Assembly (NCBI GenBank): GCA_973895155.1
Contig: OZ316896.1
Span: forward strand, 5,208,001-5,272,000
DNA from: Marsupella aquatica
Taxonomy: Eukaryota; Marchantiophyta
Reading direction: 5' to 3'
DNA: 64,000 bases
The notes below the pieces were generated by a model. It had not been told where the DNA came from and made no database searches. It saw only the letters and a program-made list of their open reading frames with translations. A program made the position numbers and the translations under genes. Shown here piece after piece: positions 47,894-60,528 of this stretch (its first letter is position 1; every line of letters starts with the position of its first letter).

Positions 47894-50721
47894 ATCTCTC
47901 TATCGACCTCTGAGCTGTCTCTTTACTGTTCAGTAAGGGTGGGTTACTTGTACTGGATCCCACTGAGGAATAGATGTAACCTTCGGCTAGATATAATTTG
48001 AACATCATGTTTCTGTTTTCTATATCGATCCCGAATCTAGATCAGGGATCGAAATGGACCGATCGATCGAGAGGAAATCCGGTCTCGTAGAAGTTAATTT
48101 CATGCTTTGTTGGTCTCGATCTATGAGCACACTTGCATGAACTACAGTTGAAATGCTTAGTAGCCACCAGCTCTGGCATGAACAGTTGATATATAAGAGG
48201 TTGACGATAGGAATGAAAGCATGTTCATACGTGTCTATTTCTGATAGACAGTACCAGACATCGCTACCTGCATCTATTCTTTCACCCTGGTTGATGATGG
48301 CTCGGGTTTGCGTGAGTTGAATTGCGTTCCGCCGCCCCAATAACCGGATTCTGTCTGATTTCTATGGTATGAGAAAAATGAATGAGAAGCAGGTTGTAAA
48401 GTAGAATGAATATGAATGCCTTCTGTCGAGAAGCTTCCATGATCTAACATTGAATCTGAAGTCCTATCAAACAATTCCTTTGAGCCCACAATTACTTAAA
48501 AAAACGTTAAAGTCAAGATGTTCTATATAACAGTTTCATCGAGAGTACAAATTTGTCGTCACTTAGATCCAGTGTAATATCATGATCGATCGGCTCGCAA
48601 AGGTTGCTTTAATTTAATTTCCTGGGAGCTTAGCAATGCGAATTCAGTGGAGAGATTGAGCTACACCTAGTGCGTTTCACTATTTTCAGATATAAAATAA
48701 GACTTAAAGTTGTCTCAGTCATGTGTGCAACAAAAACCCAAAGACTTGATTTCTCGGTGACGGAAAGAATGTGACGATTCGATTCATCCATTCGTCATTT
48801 GATCCCATTTGTTGTGGTTAATCTATAGCTTTTGTTAATTGAGCAGGATACCCCTTTTATAAGTAACCGTCAGGAAACTGAAGTGTTGGATCGATTTTGA
48901 GTCTCAGAGGCGTTTCAGCTCCCTGGTTCAAACAATGACATTCTTCTGGTAAGATCTTTCAATTCGTTGGTTGGTTTGGAACGTTCGACATTCTTTGTCC
49001 TCCATGTGTTCACAATTGAAACTGTCCTTTTTCTCTCTCTCGATCCGTATGTTCAGAGCTTGCGCTGGGATGTACTTTCTAATGATGTGCTTCTCTTAAT
49101 TCTTACTTTCGTTTGTGCCCGTCCAAGTCTTTTTCTTTCATGAATGTTGCCGGTCCTTGTCACGAGAACTGAAGCGACCATAATCATAAAATAAGAGCAT
49201 ACAAATTCGTGGGGGTCCACAAACGATAGAGAAAGGCGGAGATACACGAAAATGTTCTCAATGTCCTCCTGATTGCCAACAATCGTACAGAACTTGCTGT
49301 ACTATAGATCTCTGAGTCCAATCGATTGTCAATCACGCGTACTTGGACATTGGTACTGCCACAGAAGTACCACGGAAATTATAACAGTAAATTGCATCCT
49401 CGAAATTGTGTGGGCCACAATGTTTGCCTTTCCTTGGCCCATGTCTTGCCCTTTTCCCTGACAGTAGATCACATGCACAATGTCGTAGCAGACTCGCCGA
49501 GGAAATCATAATGAAACCATGGTAATAGCATAGATCACCACATTGTAGGGTTCAACATATTGTAGGTGTCCCACAGTTAGCATTCGTTTGACCATGTCCA
49601 TTTCATGAGCGCAATTTTACGGATCAATGATCAATGATCAAAATTAATACTCATCTCTTAAAACTAAGCTACAACTGCCAAGCCGGCGAATTCTGAAAGC
49701 TGGGGATGGTCCCATGTATCTTAGGGAGTCGATCAAATCAAAAACAATTTTTGATTTGCCCATGAGAGAAAAGACAAAGTTTAGGTTGGCCCGTCTAACC
49801 TCAGAGGTGTTCGGGGTTACCCAGTTCCGATTTTCTATTTATCCCTTCGGATTGGGCCGCAAAGCTAGACGCCGTGCGTAAAGTGCGCCCCCGCAGTGAC
49901 CCATTCGACCCATTGTATCGAAGAATGGGATAAAATAATGTCCTGATCGATTGACAGTCCTTCAATCAGTATTTGCCACATCGTTCTTCAGTTCTAACGA
50001 GACACAACTTTAATTTCCAGCCTCTGCTTTTCCTCTTGCCCTGTCATAATGCACTGCATACTGGATATGAATCATTCCCGTTTATAGTGGACACGGTGTG
50101 TCTTCACTTAACCAAGAATTCAAGTAAGATTTAATGACTCCGGGTGATATATCATCATGATGGCGGATCTTTTGTGACGGCAAGCCTTGAATTCAAAGTA
50201 TCTAGCATCCTAGACTCCGAAATTCAACATGATTCTATCATTGTTCCAGTTAGAATTGGTCCTATCAAATGTCACCACAGACTGATCAAGTTTTGTCGAC
50301 ATGGCACTTCCATGTAGGTTGGTGACGGTGCAGAGATATGGAGGATAGTTACACAAGATTGTGGTCTATGCACAGGGAGACTTATCTACAGTACAAACTT
50401 TCCAGCTCTGACATATAGGACGAGATTGAACTCTGGAAAATAAACTACTAGCGTGGAGAACAATCCGAATGTGTGATCCACCCCTTTCTCGCGCAGACAA
50501 TTAATACTCCCAAATACCGAAGTAGTATCCATGGTGTGACTTTCCAGATTGACATGATTATAGAGTACTGCTGGGCCACATGTGGCTCAATTAAAGAGCA
50601 AGGGGCAGGGGGTGCAGTTAATAGAATGCTTGTTCGAAAAGGCCGCGTCAAGTATGTGGAGTGAGTACTCTTCGTTAATTACACATCTACGTTCAGATTG
50701 GGACATTAATAGTTTAGACAG

Positions 50722-50900
50722 CACCTTAAATCTATGTCAGCTTTAGAACCAGAAAATAACAAATACACATGTTATTCAAGTCATGACATGTTCCTCAAGT
50801 GACTTGGTTTGTAGATCCACCTTAAATCTATGTCAGCTTTAGAACCAGAAAATAAACAAATATACATGTTATTCAAGTCATGACATGTTCCTCAAGGCAC
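50722..50900. repeat. 96-bp tandem duplication
   Basis: CACCTTAAATCTATGTCAGC starts at 50722 and 50818; both copies run through AGAACCAGAAAATAA and CAAGTCATGACATGTTCCTC. The junction segment GACTTGGTTTGTAGATC recurs, slightly changed, at about 51187. Confidence 0.92.
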
Positions 50901-52440
50901 AGAGGGATTCTATAATGCAAGCAAACAGAAACTTTGTTAGCGGGGAGAGTATTGTTAGCGAGACACTTGTGGTTTTAAATTTATTTTGCTTTTTTCTGCC
51001 TTTTCTATTTTTTGTGTGTTTTTTATGACTCCAGATGGCTAGCGAGATCTCTAGCAAAAAGAGGAGTCCCCAAAATGGATGTTATCGAGCAGTTTACTGA
51101 TAGCGAGGCAATTGCATATAGAAAAATTAGGGGTCATCTGAGGAAATTTCTGCTGTTTCCTTGCACGCTACAATGACCCCTCAAGGCACTTGGTTTGTAG
51201 ATCATAAATATACTGTATTGATTTATGCTTTGATGTACCGAGCATATTAAGTTGACATAGATTTAACACTAAGTTTAGACTGTGCTCATGGCCTTGAGAC
51301 TCCCTAACTTATACCTTTTGACAACGAGCATAGTACCCTATGCACCATCTCCATATCCCCTTCTGCATCATACTATAGTAATTGGACTTAAATGACAAGT
51401 ACATTATTTTATTTGGTAAAATTCTCCCATAATTGGGTTTATCATGGTATGGAAAATACATTTAACCTGAGCTAGGAGTTTGTCACATAACATGGTCCAG
51501 AAATTCATCTAAGTAAGCAGACTAGATAAAGGCCCTTCTCAGCAAATTCTCTTTCATGCTTGGTGACATTTGTCATCCTGCCAAAAACCCAAAAACCTTA
51601 GAATGACTGTGAACCAGACAGAACTACTACCATTTAATTTTTTAACCAAGCCTAGAGCCAAAGATGCAACTAGATAAGTGCACAGAACTGATCAGGTCTG
51701 TGACTCTGAGTTGGGGCTATTTTATTAGTGTCAATGGCTGAAATAGCTTCACCGGCGGTAGTGGAAACATAGACACTGCACTGCATGCACACAATAGTGT
51801 TCGTGACAGGGGAAATTGCTGGTGACAAAGCTGAAACTCCCCTTGCAAGTCAAAATATTGACAAATAGGGTGTACGTCCCTCCATAATATAATAATCTAG
51901 TTATTTTCTTTAAATCAGTGAGTGCACACTGTATATTATCACATTTTGATGTGTGATTACCAACAGGGCCTGCAAGACCATGCATATACCATGACCAAGA
52001 GCACCGAGTTCATATGATATGTGACTCCGAGTAAGTTGGGCTTATATCAATGGCTGAAATTGTGTCATTAACGGCAGTGGCAGCCATATAAACCAGACCA
52101 TGGATGTCCACATTATAGGTAGGTGACAGGGCCAGGAAAATGACCGGGTGAAGTGAAATGACCCTGCAAAGACCCTGGGCAAAGGGAACGAGAAATTATC
52201 AGTTGAAACAGCACGAGCAAATGGGCGAGCAAAACATAATTATATATTAGGGTTGTATCATATCCTACTTAATAACATAACAAAAGATGATACAAAGAGT
52301 AAACACTCAGAACACGACTCAGAACTGAAGGCAACTGTCTTGGAGGGCTCATTATGAGTCTCCCATACTTCCCCACGCATAGTGAACTTTCTGTGAATCC
52401 TCAAATTTTTCCAAGTGAAAGTAGGTGGACTCGAACAAAT
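50901..52440. other. Intergenic with one diverged local duplication
   Basis: CTGACTCTGAGTTGGG..TATTTTATTAGTGTCAATGGCTG (about 51701-51740) resembles TGACTCCGAGTAAGTTGGGC, then TATATCAATGGCTG (about 52022-52055), and the similarity continues weakly downstream. No gene is recognised. Confidence 0.35.
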
Positions 52441-52645
52441 CCCACTTTTGGGTGAGATGAATGTTGAAAGAGAGTTGCAACAGCAGGTTTTGAACCAGGG
52501 ACTCACCCCACCTCAGGAACTTGCCCTAGCATTTGAACCATTCCTGCCTGGCTGTAATATACACTCTTGGTCCACTGCCTGCAAAAAGTTAACCATTATG
52601 AATTTTTCTAAGTGTCAAAGAAATGAATGAACCCACTTTTGGGTG
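52441..52645 (-). mobile_element. tRNA-related SINE-like insertion with direct-repeat flanks
   Basis: The minus strand has GGTTCAAAACC (52496-52486), an exact B box, and TGGTTCAAATGC (52540-52529), an A-box-like block, about 32 bases apart as in tRNA promoters. The 14-bp sequence CCCACTTTTGGGTG occurs at 52441-52454 and 52632-52645 in direct orientation and could be the target-site duplication. The A box lies about 90 bp inside the element, deeper than in typical SINEs. Confidence 0.4.
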
Positions 52646-52817
52646 GGGTTTGTGTAAAAAATGATAGTGTTTTACCGTTGATTTTGGCCCCAGTTTGCTA
52701 CTCTATGTGTAACCCAATGTTAGTTCCATGTCCAACCTCCTTCATCTCTTGTGTTTATATGAAATTAGAGTTGGACTATAACCATGGGCAACAGGTAGGG
52801 ACCTCCCTAGCCACACA

Positions 52818-53095
52818 GGCTAGGATTATGCATTAATATCCATTGATAGTCAATTGGGCTAAATTGAAATCTTTGTTCTTATTGAGCAGGCTCATTTCTG
52901 GGGTGGTGTGGCTAGGATTATGCATTAATATCCATTGATAGTCAATTGGGCTAAATTGAAATCTTTGTTCTTATTGAGCAGGCTCATTTCTGGGGTGGTG
53001 TGGCTAGGATTATGCATTAATATCCATTGATAGTCAATTGGGCTAAATTGAAATCTTTGTTCTTATTGAGCAGGCTCATTTCTGGGGTGGTTAGC
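52818..53095. repeat. 92-bp tandem repeat, three virtually identical copies
   Basis: GGCTAGGATTATGCATTAAT starts at 52818, 52910 and 53002; the units are identical by eye through GCAGGCTCATTTCTGGGGTG. This is the youngest array in the window. Confidence 0.97.
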
Positions 53096-53290
53096 TGAAC
53101 TACGTTCAGCATATGTGATGGGGGCTCGAAAAAAACCCCGAAGATACTTTTGTCAAAAATACATAATATTGGACTGCAATACTGGATTTCCATATAGCTT
53201 CCCTTGTTCTAAAGAGATCAATACCAAATCTAATGTATTATATGAGGTATATAGTATTTGTATTCAGGCAAGATCATGATGGCTTAAACC

Positions 53291-53988
53291 ACACTTGTCC
53301 CCGGTTTAACCTGACGGGCAAGTTGACGGCTTGCCGGGCACGTCAAATTGTCAAATGACGGCTCGAAAATGATCAATTTGACGGATATTCCACAATATTC
53401 TCCCGAACTCACCCGGACTCCCCCGGACCCTTCCCGGACTCCTCCCGAACTCACCCGGACCCTTCCCGGACTCCCCCAGACCCGAACCCGGACTCCCCCG
53501 GACCCCGGTTCGGGGTGGCAGCCAGCCGGGGCCGGGTCTGGGGTCGGGGCTGGGGGAAGGAGGGCGGGGTTTAGAGTCCCGGACTCCCCCGGACCCGAAC
53601 CCGGACCCTTCCCGAACTCCCCCGAACTCCCCCGACCCTCCCCCGAACTCCCCCGAAACTCCCCCGACCCTCCCCCGAACTCCCCCGAAACTCCCCCGAA
53701 ACACCCCCGACCCTCCCCCGAACTCCCCCGACCTACCCTGAACTCCCGGTCCCCCGAACCTTGCCCAAACTCCCCCGAACCCGGCCCAGACTCCCCCGAA
53801 CCCGAACTCCCCCTCGCCTGAACTCCCCCGAACTCCCCCGACCTCCCCCAAACCTCGCCCGAACCCGGCCCGAATGTCTCCCGAACTTGTCCCGGCCCGG
53901 ACTGCTCCCGAACCCGGGTGCCGGGTTGCCGATTTGCCGACGATTTTTGGCCAGTTTGACGGGCAAGGTCAAACCGGGCACCTGTCCC
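53291..53988. mobile_element. ~700-bp inverted-repeat element with a C-rich minisatellite core
   Basis: The left end (CTTGTCCCCGGTTTAACCTG, then ACGGGCAAGTTGACGG) and the reverse complement of the right end (ACAGGTGCCCGGTTTGACCT, then TGCCCGTCAAACTGG) are imperfect inverted repeats. Between them, 53395-53900 is a minisatellite of ACTCCCCCGAA / CCCGGACC type units, with about twenty runs of five C on the plus strand and hence G on the minus strand. Reading frames stay open on both strands (157 and 166 codons) only because the unit lacks stop triplets; they are not genes. Confidence 0.7.
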
Positions 53989-54482
53989 TATAAAGGGCTA
54001 GGGGTAACCCATATCTCTCATTGTGAAGAGCATAGGTTCAAGAATGGACTTTGAGCTTCACAAAAGGTATTTATTGATAATTTTTTTTTTGGCAAATATT
54101 ACACAAAGGTGCTAGTGTTACACTTTTTTGGTGATGAGTGAGATATGGAATGAAACTTTTATAGTGGCAGGTGTGATTTAAGTAGGCACAGGAAAGAGAA
54201 TAGAGAAGAAGTATTTGTATTTTGTGTTTATTTCATTCTTTTGTTATTTTTCATTTTTTTTGTCTTAAAAGCTAAATATATTTAGTATTCTTTTGTTGTG
54301 GCGGATGATCTGGTTGCATTCCACTCATTTTTTCATTGTTGGCCTTTGTCCACTTGACCTATAATGTGTTTGGTCTTCGTGCATGGCTGGGACCTTGTTT
54401 TTTGAGTCTGGCCGTGTTACTCCTTGATGTACTGGGTATTTATTCCGATTCAATAAAGAGCTCACTTCAAGACAAAAAAAAG
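53989..54482 (+). other. AT-rich flank ending in a retroposon-like poly(A)
   Basis: The segment ends TATTCCGATTCAATAAAGAG, then CTCACTTCAAGACAAAAAAAA at 54481. An AATAAA signal about 25 bases before a genomic A-run is what a LINE or processed-transcript 3' end would leave. No upstream coding sequence or target-site duplication was found. Confidence 0.25.
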
Positions 54483-54998
54483 AAGACCTGTGAGCGTCGA
54501 GAAAAATAAGTGCAAGAGGACGAAATGCATGAGAAATAAATGCTACGAGAAAAGAGCACAACACAAACATGAGATCCGTGACTCATATCGACGGCTTAAA
54601 TCGTGCCACGGACAGTAGGAGGGCACCCGGATGCACCGTACCGTCGACGTCCCCATTATACGGTCGATATCCACACGCGGGAAAGGGCGGGCGAGCGGGT
54701 GGGCAGACGGGCAGGGCAGGGTAGGGTAGGGCAGGGCAGGACGACGGTGGATCTCAGAAACGGACCGGTGATCCTGAGAATCAATCACACTTCTGACGTC
54801 AGACGGCGACGGTTGCGTTTCCGAGCAGCGTCGTCGTGTCGGTCGATCGCCGACACGCAGACGGAGTTCGGGCAGTGGGGGCACTCTCGGGCAGACGTCA
54901 GCAGAGAAGTAAGTACTCGGGATGCGATGCCACGTGGGATGCGCAGGCGCTGGGTACGGTTTTAAGGTCGATTTTTTTTTCCTTTTTTCCTTTTCCAC
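54483..54998. other. GC-rich stretch without identified gene
   Basis: A local GC island with GGGCAGG / GGGTAGGGCAGG purine runs near 54700-54740. Frames are open on both strands (54603-54965 plus; 54543-55013 minus) and show no family resemblance; GC content alone explains their length. Confidence 0.35.
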
Positions 54999-55990
54999 AT
55001 TGGCGAAAGCCACCTCTTATGTGAGACGATGCTTCTGTACAACTATAATTGCTTATATAGAGTCGGTTTCGTAGATTATTTCTGGGTCGTTGGATTTCAT
55101 TAGATTTTAGAATAACCCTCAGATTTTGGCTAATGGCGTCTATACAAGGTGTGGCAAAAGTCACCTTGTGTGAGGAGACGATGCTAGAACTATTGCTTAC
55201 CTACAGTTGATTTTGTAGATGATTTCTTGACCGTTACATTTGGCTTGATTTCAAAAAAATTGTCAGATTGTGTCTATGCAAGGTTGTCATCTTGTGTGAG
55301 GAGGCGATGCTAGAACTATTGCTTATCTACAGTAAATGTTGTAGATTATTTATTGATCGTTGGATTTCTCTTGATTTTAAAATAATGGTCAGATTGTGAC
55401 TAATGGTGTCCATGCAAGGTGTTGTGAAAGTCATCTTGTGTGAGGAGACTATGCTAGAACTATTGCTTATCTAGAATTTGTAGATTATTTCTGGATCATT
55501 GGATTTCACTAGATTTTAGAACAACCCTCAGATTCTGGCTAATGGCGTCTATACTAGGTATGGCAAAAGTCACATTGTGTGAGGAGACTATGCTAGAACA
55601 ATTGCTTCTCTAGATTTTGTATATTATTTATTTTTTGATTGTTGGATTTCACCAGATTTAAGAATAACCTTATGATTCTGGCTAATGGTGTCTATGCAAG
55701 GTATGGCAAAAGTCACCTTGTGTAAAGGAGACTATGAATATTGCTTATCGAAATTTTGCAGATTATTTCTTGATTGTTGGATTCACTAGATTTAAGAATA
55801 ACTTAAGATTCTGGCTAATGGTGTCTATGCTTTATGGCAAAAGTCAACTTGTGTGAAGTAGAAGATGCTAGCAATATTACTTATGTTAGTTTTGTAGAAT
55901 GATTGGTTTTGATAGTTGGATTTCACTACATTTAGAAGTAACCTTAAGATTCAGGCCCAACTCGCATGTGCAAGGTCCTTCAAAATGCGG
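54999..55990. repeat. ~140-bp degenerate tandem repeat, about seven copies
   Basis: Units read TGGCAAAAGTCACCTTGTGT, GAGGAGACTATGCTAGAACT, ATTGCTTATCTA, TTTGTAGATTATTTCTGGAT, CGTTGGATTTCACTAGATTT, AGAATAACCCTCAGATTCTG, GCTAATGGTGTCTATGCAAG. Starts lie near 54999, 55151, 55285, 55430, 55562, 55706 and 55842. Divergence is largest in the outer copies. Confidence 0.92.
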
Positions 55991-58900
55991 CCCTCAACTG
56001 GAGTAGTGTGACAGAGACAGTATGTGTAACTATGGCCGAGACCTTTCTGGCAGCACCCCTTCATGCGCCAGACTTGGCAGGAGAGATTTTGCCCACATTC
56101 TTTGTCACTCTTAAGTCACTTGGCCCCACTTGAGATTGTGATATTGAATAATCTTATGGGTTTGATCACCCTCAGAACAGATTCACACACACCTTAATAA
56201 GGTGACAATGGAAATAAAGGGTTGCTGAATTGCAAAATGCACACATGTCATCACGTGGTTGGTGCTGTACATATTTATATAGAGTAATTTGGGGGGGTCA
56301 TAAATGACCCAAACCTTTAATTGCACGTCATGTATGGCCCTCCACATAGTGACCCCATTGATCGAGCCCACCCTCTCCTCACTATTTCCATGGTATGGTA
56401 CCCTCCTCCGTTCTCAAAGTAGGTGCCCCATGGTGCCCTACCCCAATGGTGATGAAAGGAGTCAGATTCTTTGATGTAACTATCTCAGAGCAGTACACTT
56501 CTGCGATGTATTAACCAGGGTTAAGTCACCTAAGCAGTGACCAGAGAAAGGTGTCATTGTAGTAACTAGTCAAAAAAGGAGCAAGTCATCATATTTGACC
56601 AAAAAGGCGACAGCCTACTAAAATCCAGTATGTGCTTTAGCTCCCAATCGAAGGCAAAAGTCCATTAACCCTAACAGTGAAAGGGGAGACAGTGGAATGT
56701 TGTACAAAGAAATTTAATTCATAAAGGGGAACAGCCAGGCTTGTTTGATTATAATTTAACTTGAACAATTAGCTACTAGCTACAGTACTTCACAACAACA
56801 GTGGCATGAAAATGTACCTCCCAAGAATCTTTTGTCAGATCTTACCTTTAGAGCTTGCACACTAGACAAAGTTCACATAGTTTTGAAATCCCTTGCTTTA
56901 TTGATGTGTTTCTTGACCTGGTTATTAGGTAGTTGACTCACTAGTAACTTTCAGGTATTGGTCTCATGGGTTTTCTTTGCAAGTACAAGGTGCCAGATGT
57001 ACTATAAAAGCACCCCTTGGCAAAAACCAGTGAGTAACAAGTAACACAAATCCAAGGGGCCACAGACACAGAAATAGACTAAAATGCACACACACAGCAC
57101 CCCAAGACGTCAGGTCGAGACCTTGGCTGGGAACGAATCCTAGTGAGCCACCACCCAATTGGCAGAAATGAATCCATAGATAAATTAGAGGACAACACTT
57201 GGAGGGACGCTCTCCCTAAAGATGAGTCACTGGTGAAATTGTGGTTGCCATTGGTTCCCATTCCCTGACTTGGCAGCTGATTGTGGGGTTTTTGACCGAT
57301 TGTAGAAAAGTCTAAAAAATAGCTTGAAGATTTCAAACCAATATGGGAGGGTAAGGTAATTGGGACTGATATAACAACCTTATGGGCTTTTTGGCTCCCC
57401 TGATTGGGTTTTCTTGCCTATGGGATCTTGTCTCCTGGTTGGGCCCTTTCATTTTGTACCCCATATAAGATAGCTGGGAGGGGTAGGAAATACACAATAG
57501 AGGGAGGGAGGGAGGAAGAAGGACGACTGTCTGTAAAAGACGAAGAATATGCCTTACAAGAAGTGTATAAACTGTCTTTCCGTTGAATTCCATCACCCCT
57601 GTTTTCACATCAATCTCACCCTTTTTACAACAATTGGGGCACCAGGATGAAAAGGGGGATTGGAACTGCACTCATACGACCCTTCAAGCCTTTGTGATCA
57701 AACTGTCTTTGGTGAGGACCTGGTTTCTATAGACAGTCCAACGACTAGCAATGTCATTATCACAGCAGATGTGTGCAAAGAGAAGATTGAAATTGTGATA
57801 TCATGAAACCAGCATGACTCCAAGTCACACAACTTTTTCTTTGTCTGGAAAGCAATCTTTATCTGTGAAAAAAATGCAAAGCACAAAGACCTGACAACAC
57901 TTTAATGGAAAGGTCAGACTAGCCTGGGAAGGTCTAGTGAGGTAACCGAGGTTACAGTGCAACCCAAGAGAAATATGAAAAAGCTACTCTAGACTACTAT
58001 AGTGCTACTAGGGTTCGAGCACCAAATAATGTAAATTTTTTTGGGCCCAGTACATATAAAAATGGAGGCTGCAAAAAACATGCGACCACTTCCGGGAAAA
58101 GGGAAGAAATTGAATTCCAGAGATGATGGCCTGAAAAACTTTATATGGGGCAAAATGCCCCCGAAATGGTGTTTTCAGTTTTATATCTCCACATTACCAG
58201 AAAAAGTTGACTGAGAAAAGTTTTTGGCAGGGAAAATTTTTAATGGTAGCCCCCTAAAGAGAGATATTTGTTTGATGGGACCCCAAAATGAAAAGTGTTC
58301 CTTGGTAACAATTAAAAATCTAAATCGTCTGAAGTCCGGAAGCAAGTTAAAATAACTTTTAGTCATCAAATACCACCAAATTAGGACTAGGGTACAAATG
58401 ATTGCAGGTAGTTTCTCTATGACCGAGCTTTGCCACTGCCAAGTAAGGGACTGACAATAGAATTTAATCTTGGAGAGCTACAGCGCTTCTTCGCATGCGA
58501 AGCAGCTGAACGGCCACTGATTTCTCCCAAAAAAGAAAAAGAGAATCACTTACAAAGTAATACTCAAATAAATTTATGCTTATGCTCAATGTGGAAAGGT
58601 GAACAATATAACGTAGATGTACAAGGGGACGACGTCGAGGCTGGACTGAGCTGATCGAGAGGTGGGGGAGTTATGAATGATCTACAGGAGAGGGTACATC
58701 CTGGACAAAGATCTTGCATGTTCCAACTTTCATTAAGCAAGAATCGGGGATGAAGCGAATTGACGTGGAGGAAAAGAGTGAAACAGGAGGCGTACGTCCT
58801 GCTCAAGAAATCATGCGCAGATGAAGATTGCGTGACTTAAACGCTGGGAAACTGAGAATAATTGCCACTGTTCCTACGCAACATTAAATGTGAACCGAAG

Positions 58901-59717
58901 CTCGATGGATCACTTGCATTTATGAGGAAAATTCAGGATGTTTAAAAGGATGTATGGCAAGACCTGGGGCTCAAAGTCGCTGACCTTCCCATGATTCCAA
59001 AAAGAACCTGGCAGGGGGCTCCGTTCCTTTGCTGATTTATTATCATATGTACATATATGGTAATTCCCTCTGCTGCCATTCTAGCTGTTCCAACGATGAT
59101 TGGAGTCGTGGGAGATTCTCTTTGACATTGGAAATAAAAAAATAGAGCAATGAGTGCGGTTTGCAGATCGATCATGATACTGACACAGAATTATGGAAAC
59201 AGTACAGACTGGTCATGTTGGTAATCTATAGCCCCGTCCACAGCCCAGCTGGTAAGACGGGATCAAACAGCAACAGTGCTCCCCTTTCCCAACCTCCCAG
59301 CTGACAGATCGAATCGCTATAGTAGAAGTGGAGGTACGTTCAGCATGTTTTTGGAGAATTCACAGTCAGTGGACGTCTCTTGTCAACTGATCGACCATCC
59401 CATTTGACGTATGGCCTGTGGTTCCGCAAATTTCAAAAGTCTACAGTTGCTTTCGCTTTAATTCGGCAGCTGCTCCTAGAGCTGACAACAACGGGTCCCT
59501 CCAATTGAACCGAGTGACAGTCACGTTCCGATTGGAACAACTCTCCTTTGAGATATATCCTTAGCTTATCGAGTGAACGTGAGCTGCTGCTGCAAATCGT
59601 CGTCTCGCCGATGGAGCATTTGAACATTTTAAACGCAGCACGACAGTGAGATTGAATCTGCCCATGCATCACGGGTTATACTCTCGCTCTTTTCTTTCCC
59701 TGAAAATTCCTCTTTAC
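55991..59717. other. Intergenic, no gene recognised
   Basis: Short frames only. The minus strand near 57110-57180 (GTGGCTCACTAGGATTCGTT, then CCCAGCC) looks B-box-like, but no A box is convincing. A GGGAGGGAGGGAGG run lies near 57502. Confidence 0.35.
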
Positions 59718-59783
59718 TGCAATAAAGTGAAAGAACACATTCCGCATCATTGCAATAAAGTGAAAGAGCACACAGAACGGGTT
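59718..59783. repeat. 33-bp tandem duplication
   Basis: TGCAATAAAGTGAAAGARCA starts at 59718 and 59751. Confidence 0.9.
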
Positions 59784-60430
59784 ACACATTTTCTAAGCTC
59801 ATTCTGACACTCTCGTACAAAAACCCTTGCAAGCGGAAGTTATGCATGAATATTCTGAAGCTCCTTCAATCGCATGCGGTATGCCAATTCTGTCCTAAGA
59901 CGCTTTTACCAGGAGCGAGAAGTCAGATTCCAAAGTAGCATCCAGTTGATCACCGTAGCGATTCGATGCAATTCGGACGGTCATCTTCCTTCACAGAACA
60001 TAATCATTTCCTGGCGCAGCAAAAATAACTATCCTGCATCTAATCATTCTGGACCTGCCATGCCTCGGGACGGAGAGCAAACGCAGATCGCACTTGAGCA
60101 TGATTCTAGGCCTGCCACTAGAGAGCAACACCAGCAGACAGTTGCATGCGCATCAGGCAAGTAAAATATGGAACCGTTCTGAACTTTTGTACAGCAAACA
60201 GTACATCCGACCTCTTAATATTGTCAGCAACTGGTCCAATCCATGCCATAGTCATATCTAATCAGCCCCAAATTAAATAGCTTTTCCAATGTCAAAGACG
60301 CTCTTGAGACACAAGTTTCCAACGAACTATGATCCACCAATTTTGATGCCTTATAGAGATTCTTCAACATCATTGCAAACTAAGCTCGGGGGGACCTGGG
60401 ACTGCCAGCCAGAACTTCTAAGAGCTTGTC

Positions 60431-60528
60431 ACGAATGTTGACAGCAATCGAACCTAATATATAAACCCCCTGAATGGTTGTTACGAATGTTGACAACAAT
60501 CTAACTTAAATTATAAACCCTGAATGCT
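60431..60528. repeat. 52-bp tandem duplication
   Basis: ACGAATGTTGACARCAATC starts at 60431 and 60483; both copies reach ATAAACCC..TGAATG. Confidence 0.88.

Larger units (their letters stand above)
44673..50720. other. Long gene-poor stretch with minor repeats
   Basis: No gene is recognised in 6 kb. The longest frame (44993-45394, 133 codons) has a hydrophobic start but becomes low-complexity Ala/Gln/Arg, and its ATGAAG is followed at once by GTAAGT, a perfect donor; it is not called. The region also holds an 11-bp repeat at 45801 and a CT tract at 47828, both listed separately. Confidence 0.4.

Noticed and set aside
53348-53851. Long Pro/Thr-rich (plus) and Gly/Arg-rich (minus) open frames
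   Set aside because: They are translations of a C-rich minisatellite whose unit lacks stop codons; both strands are open at once.
54543-55013. GC-rich frames open on both strands
   Set aside because: Frame length is explained by local GC content; no recognisable protein, promoter or splice pattern.
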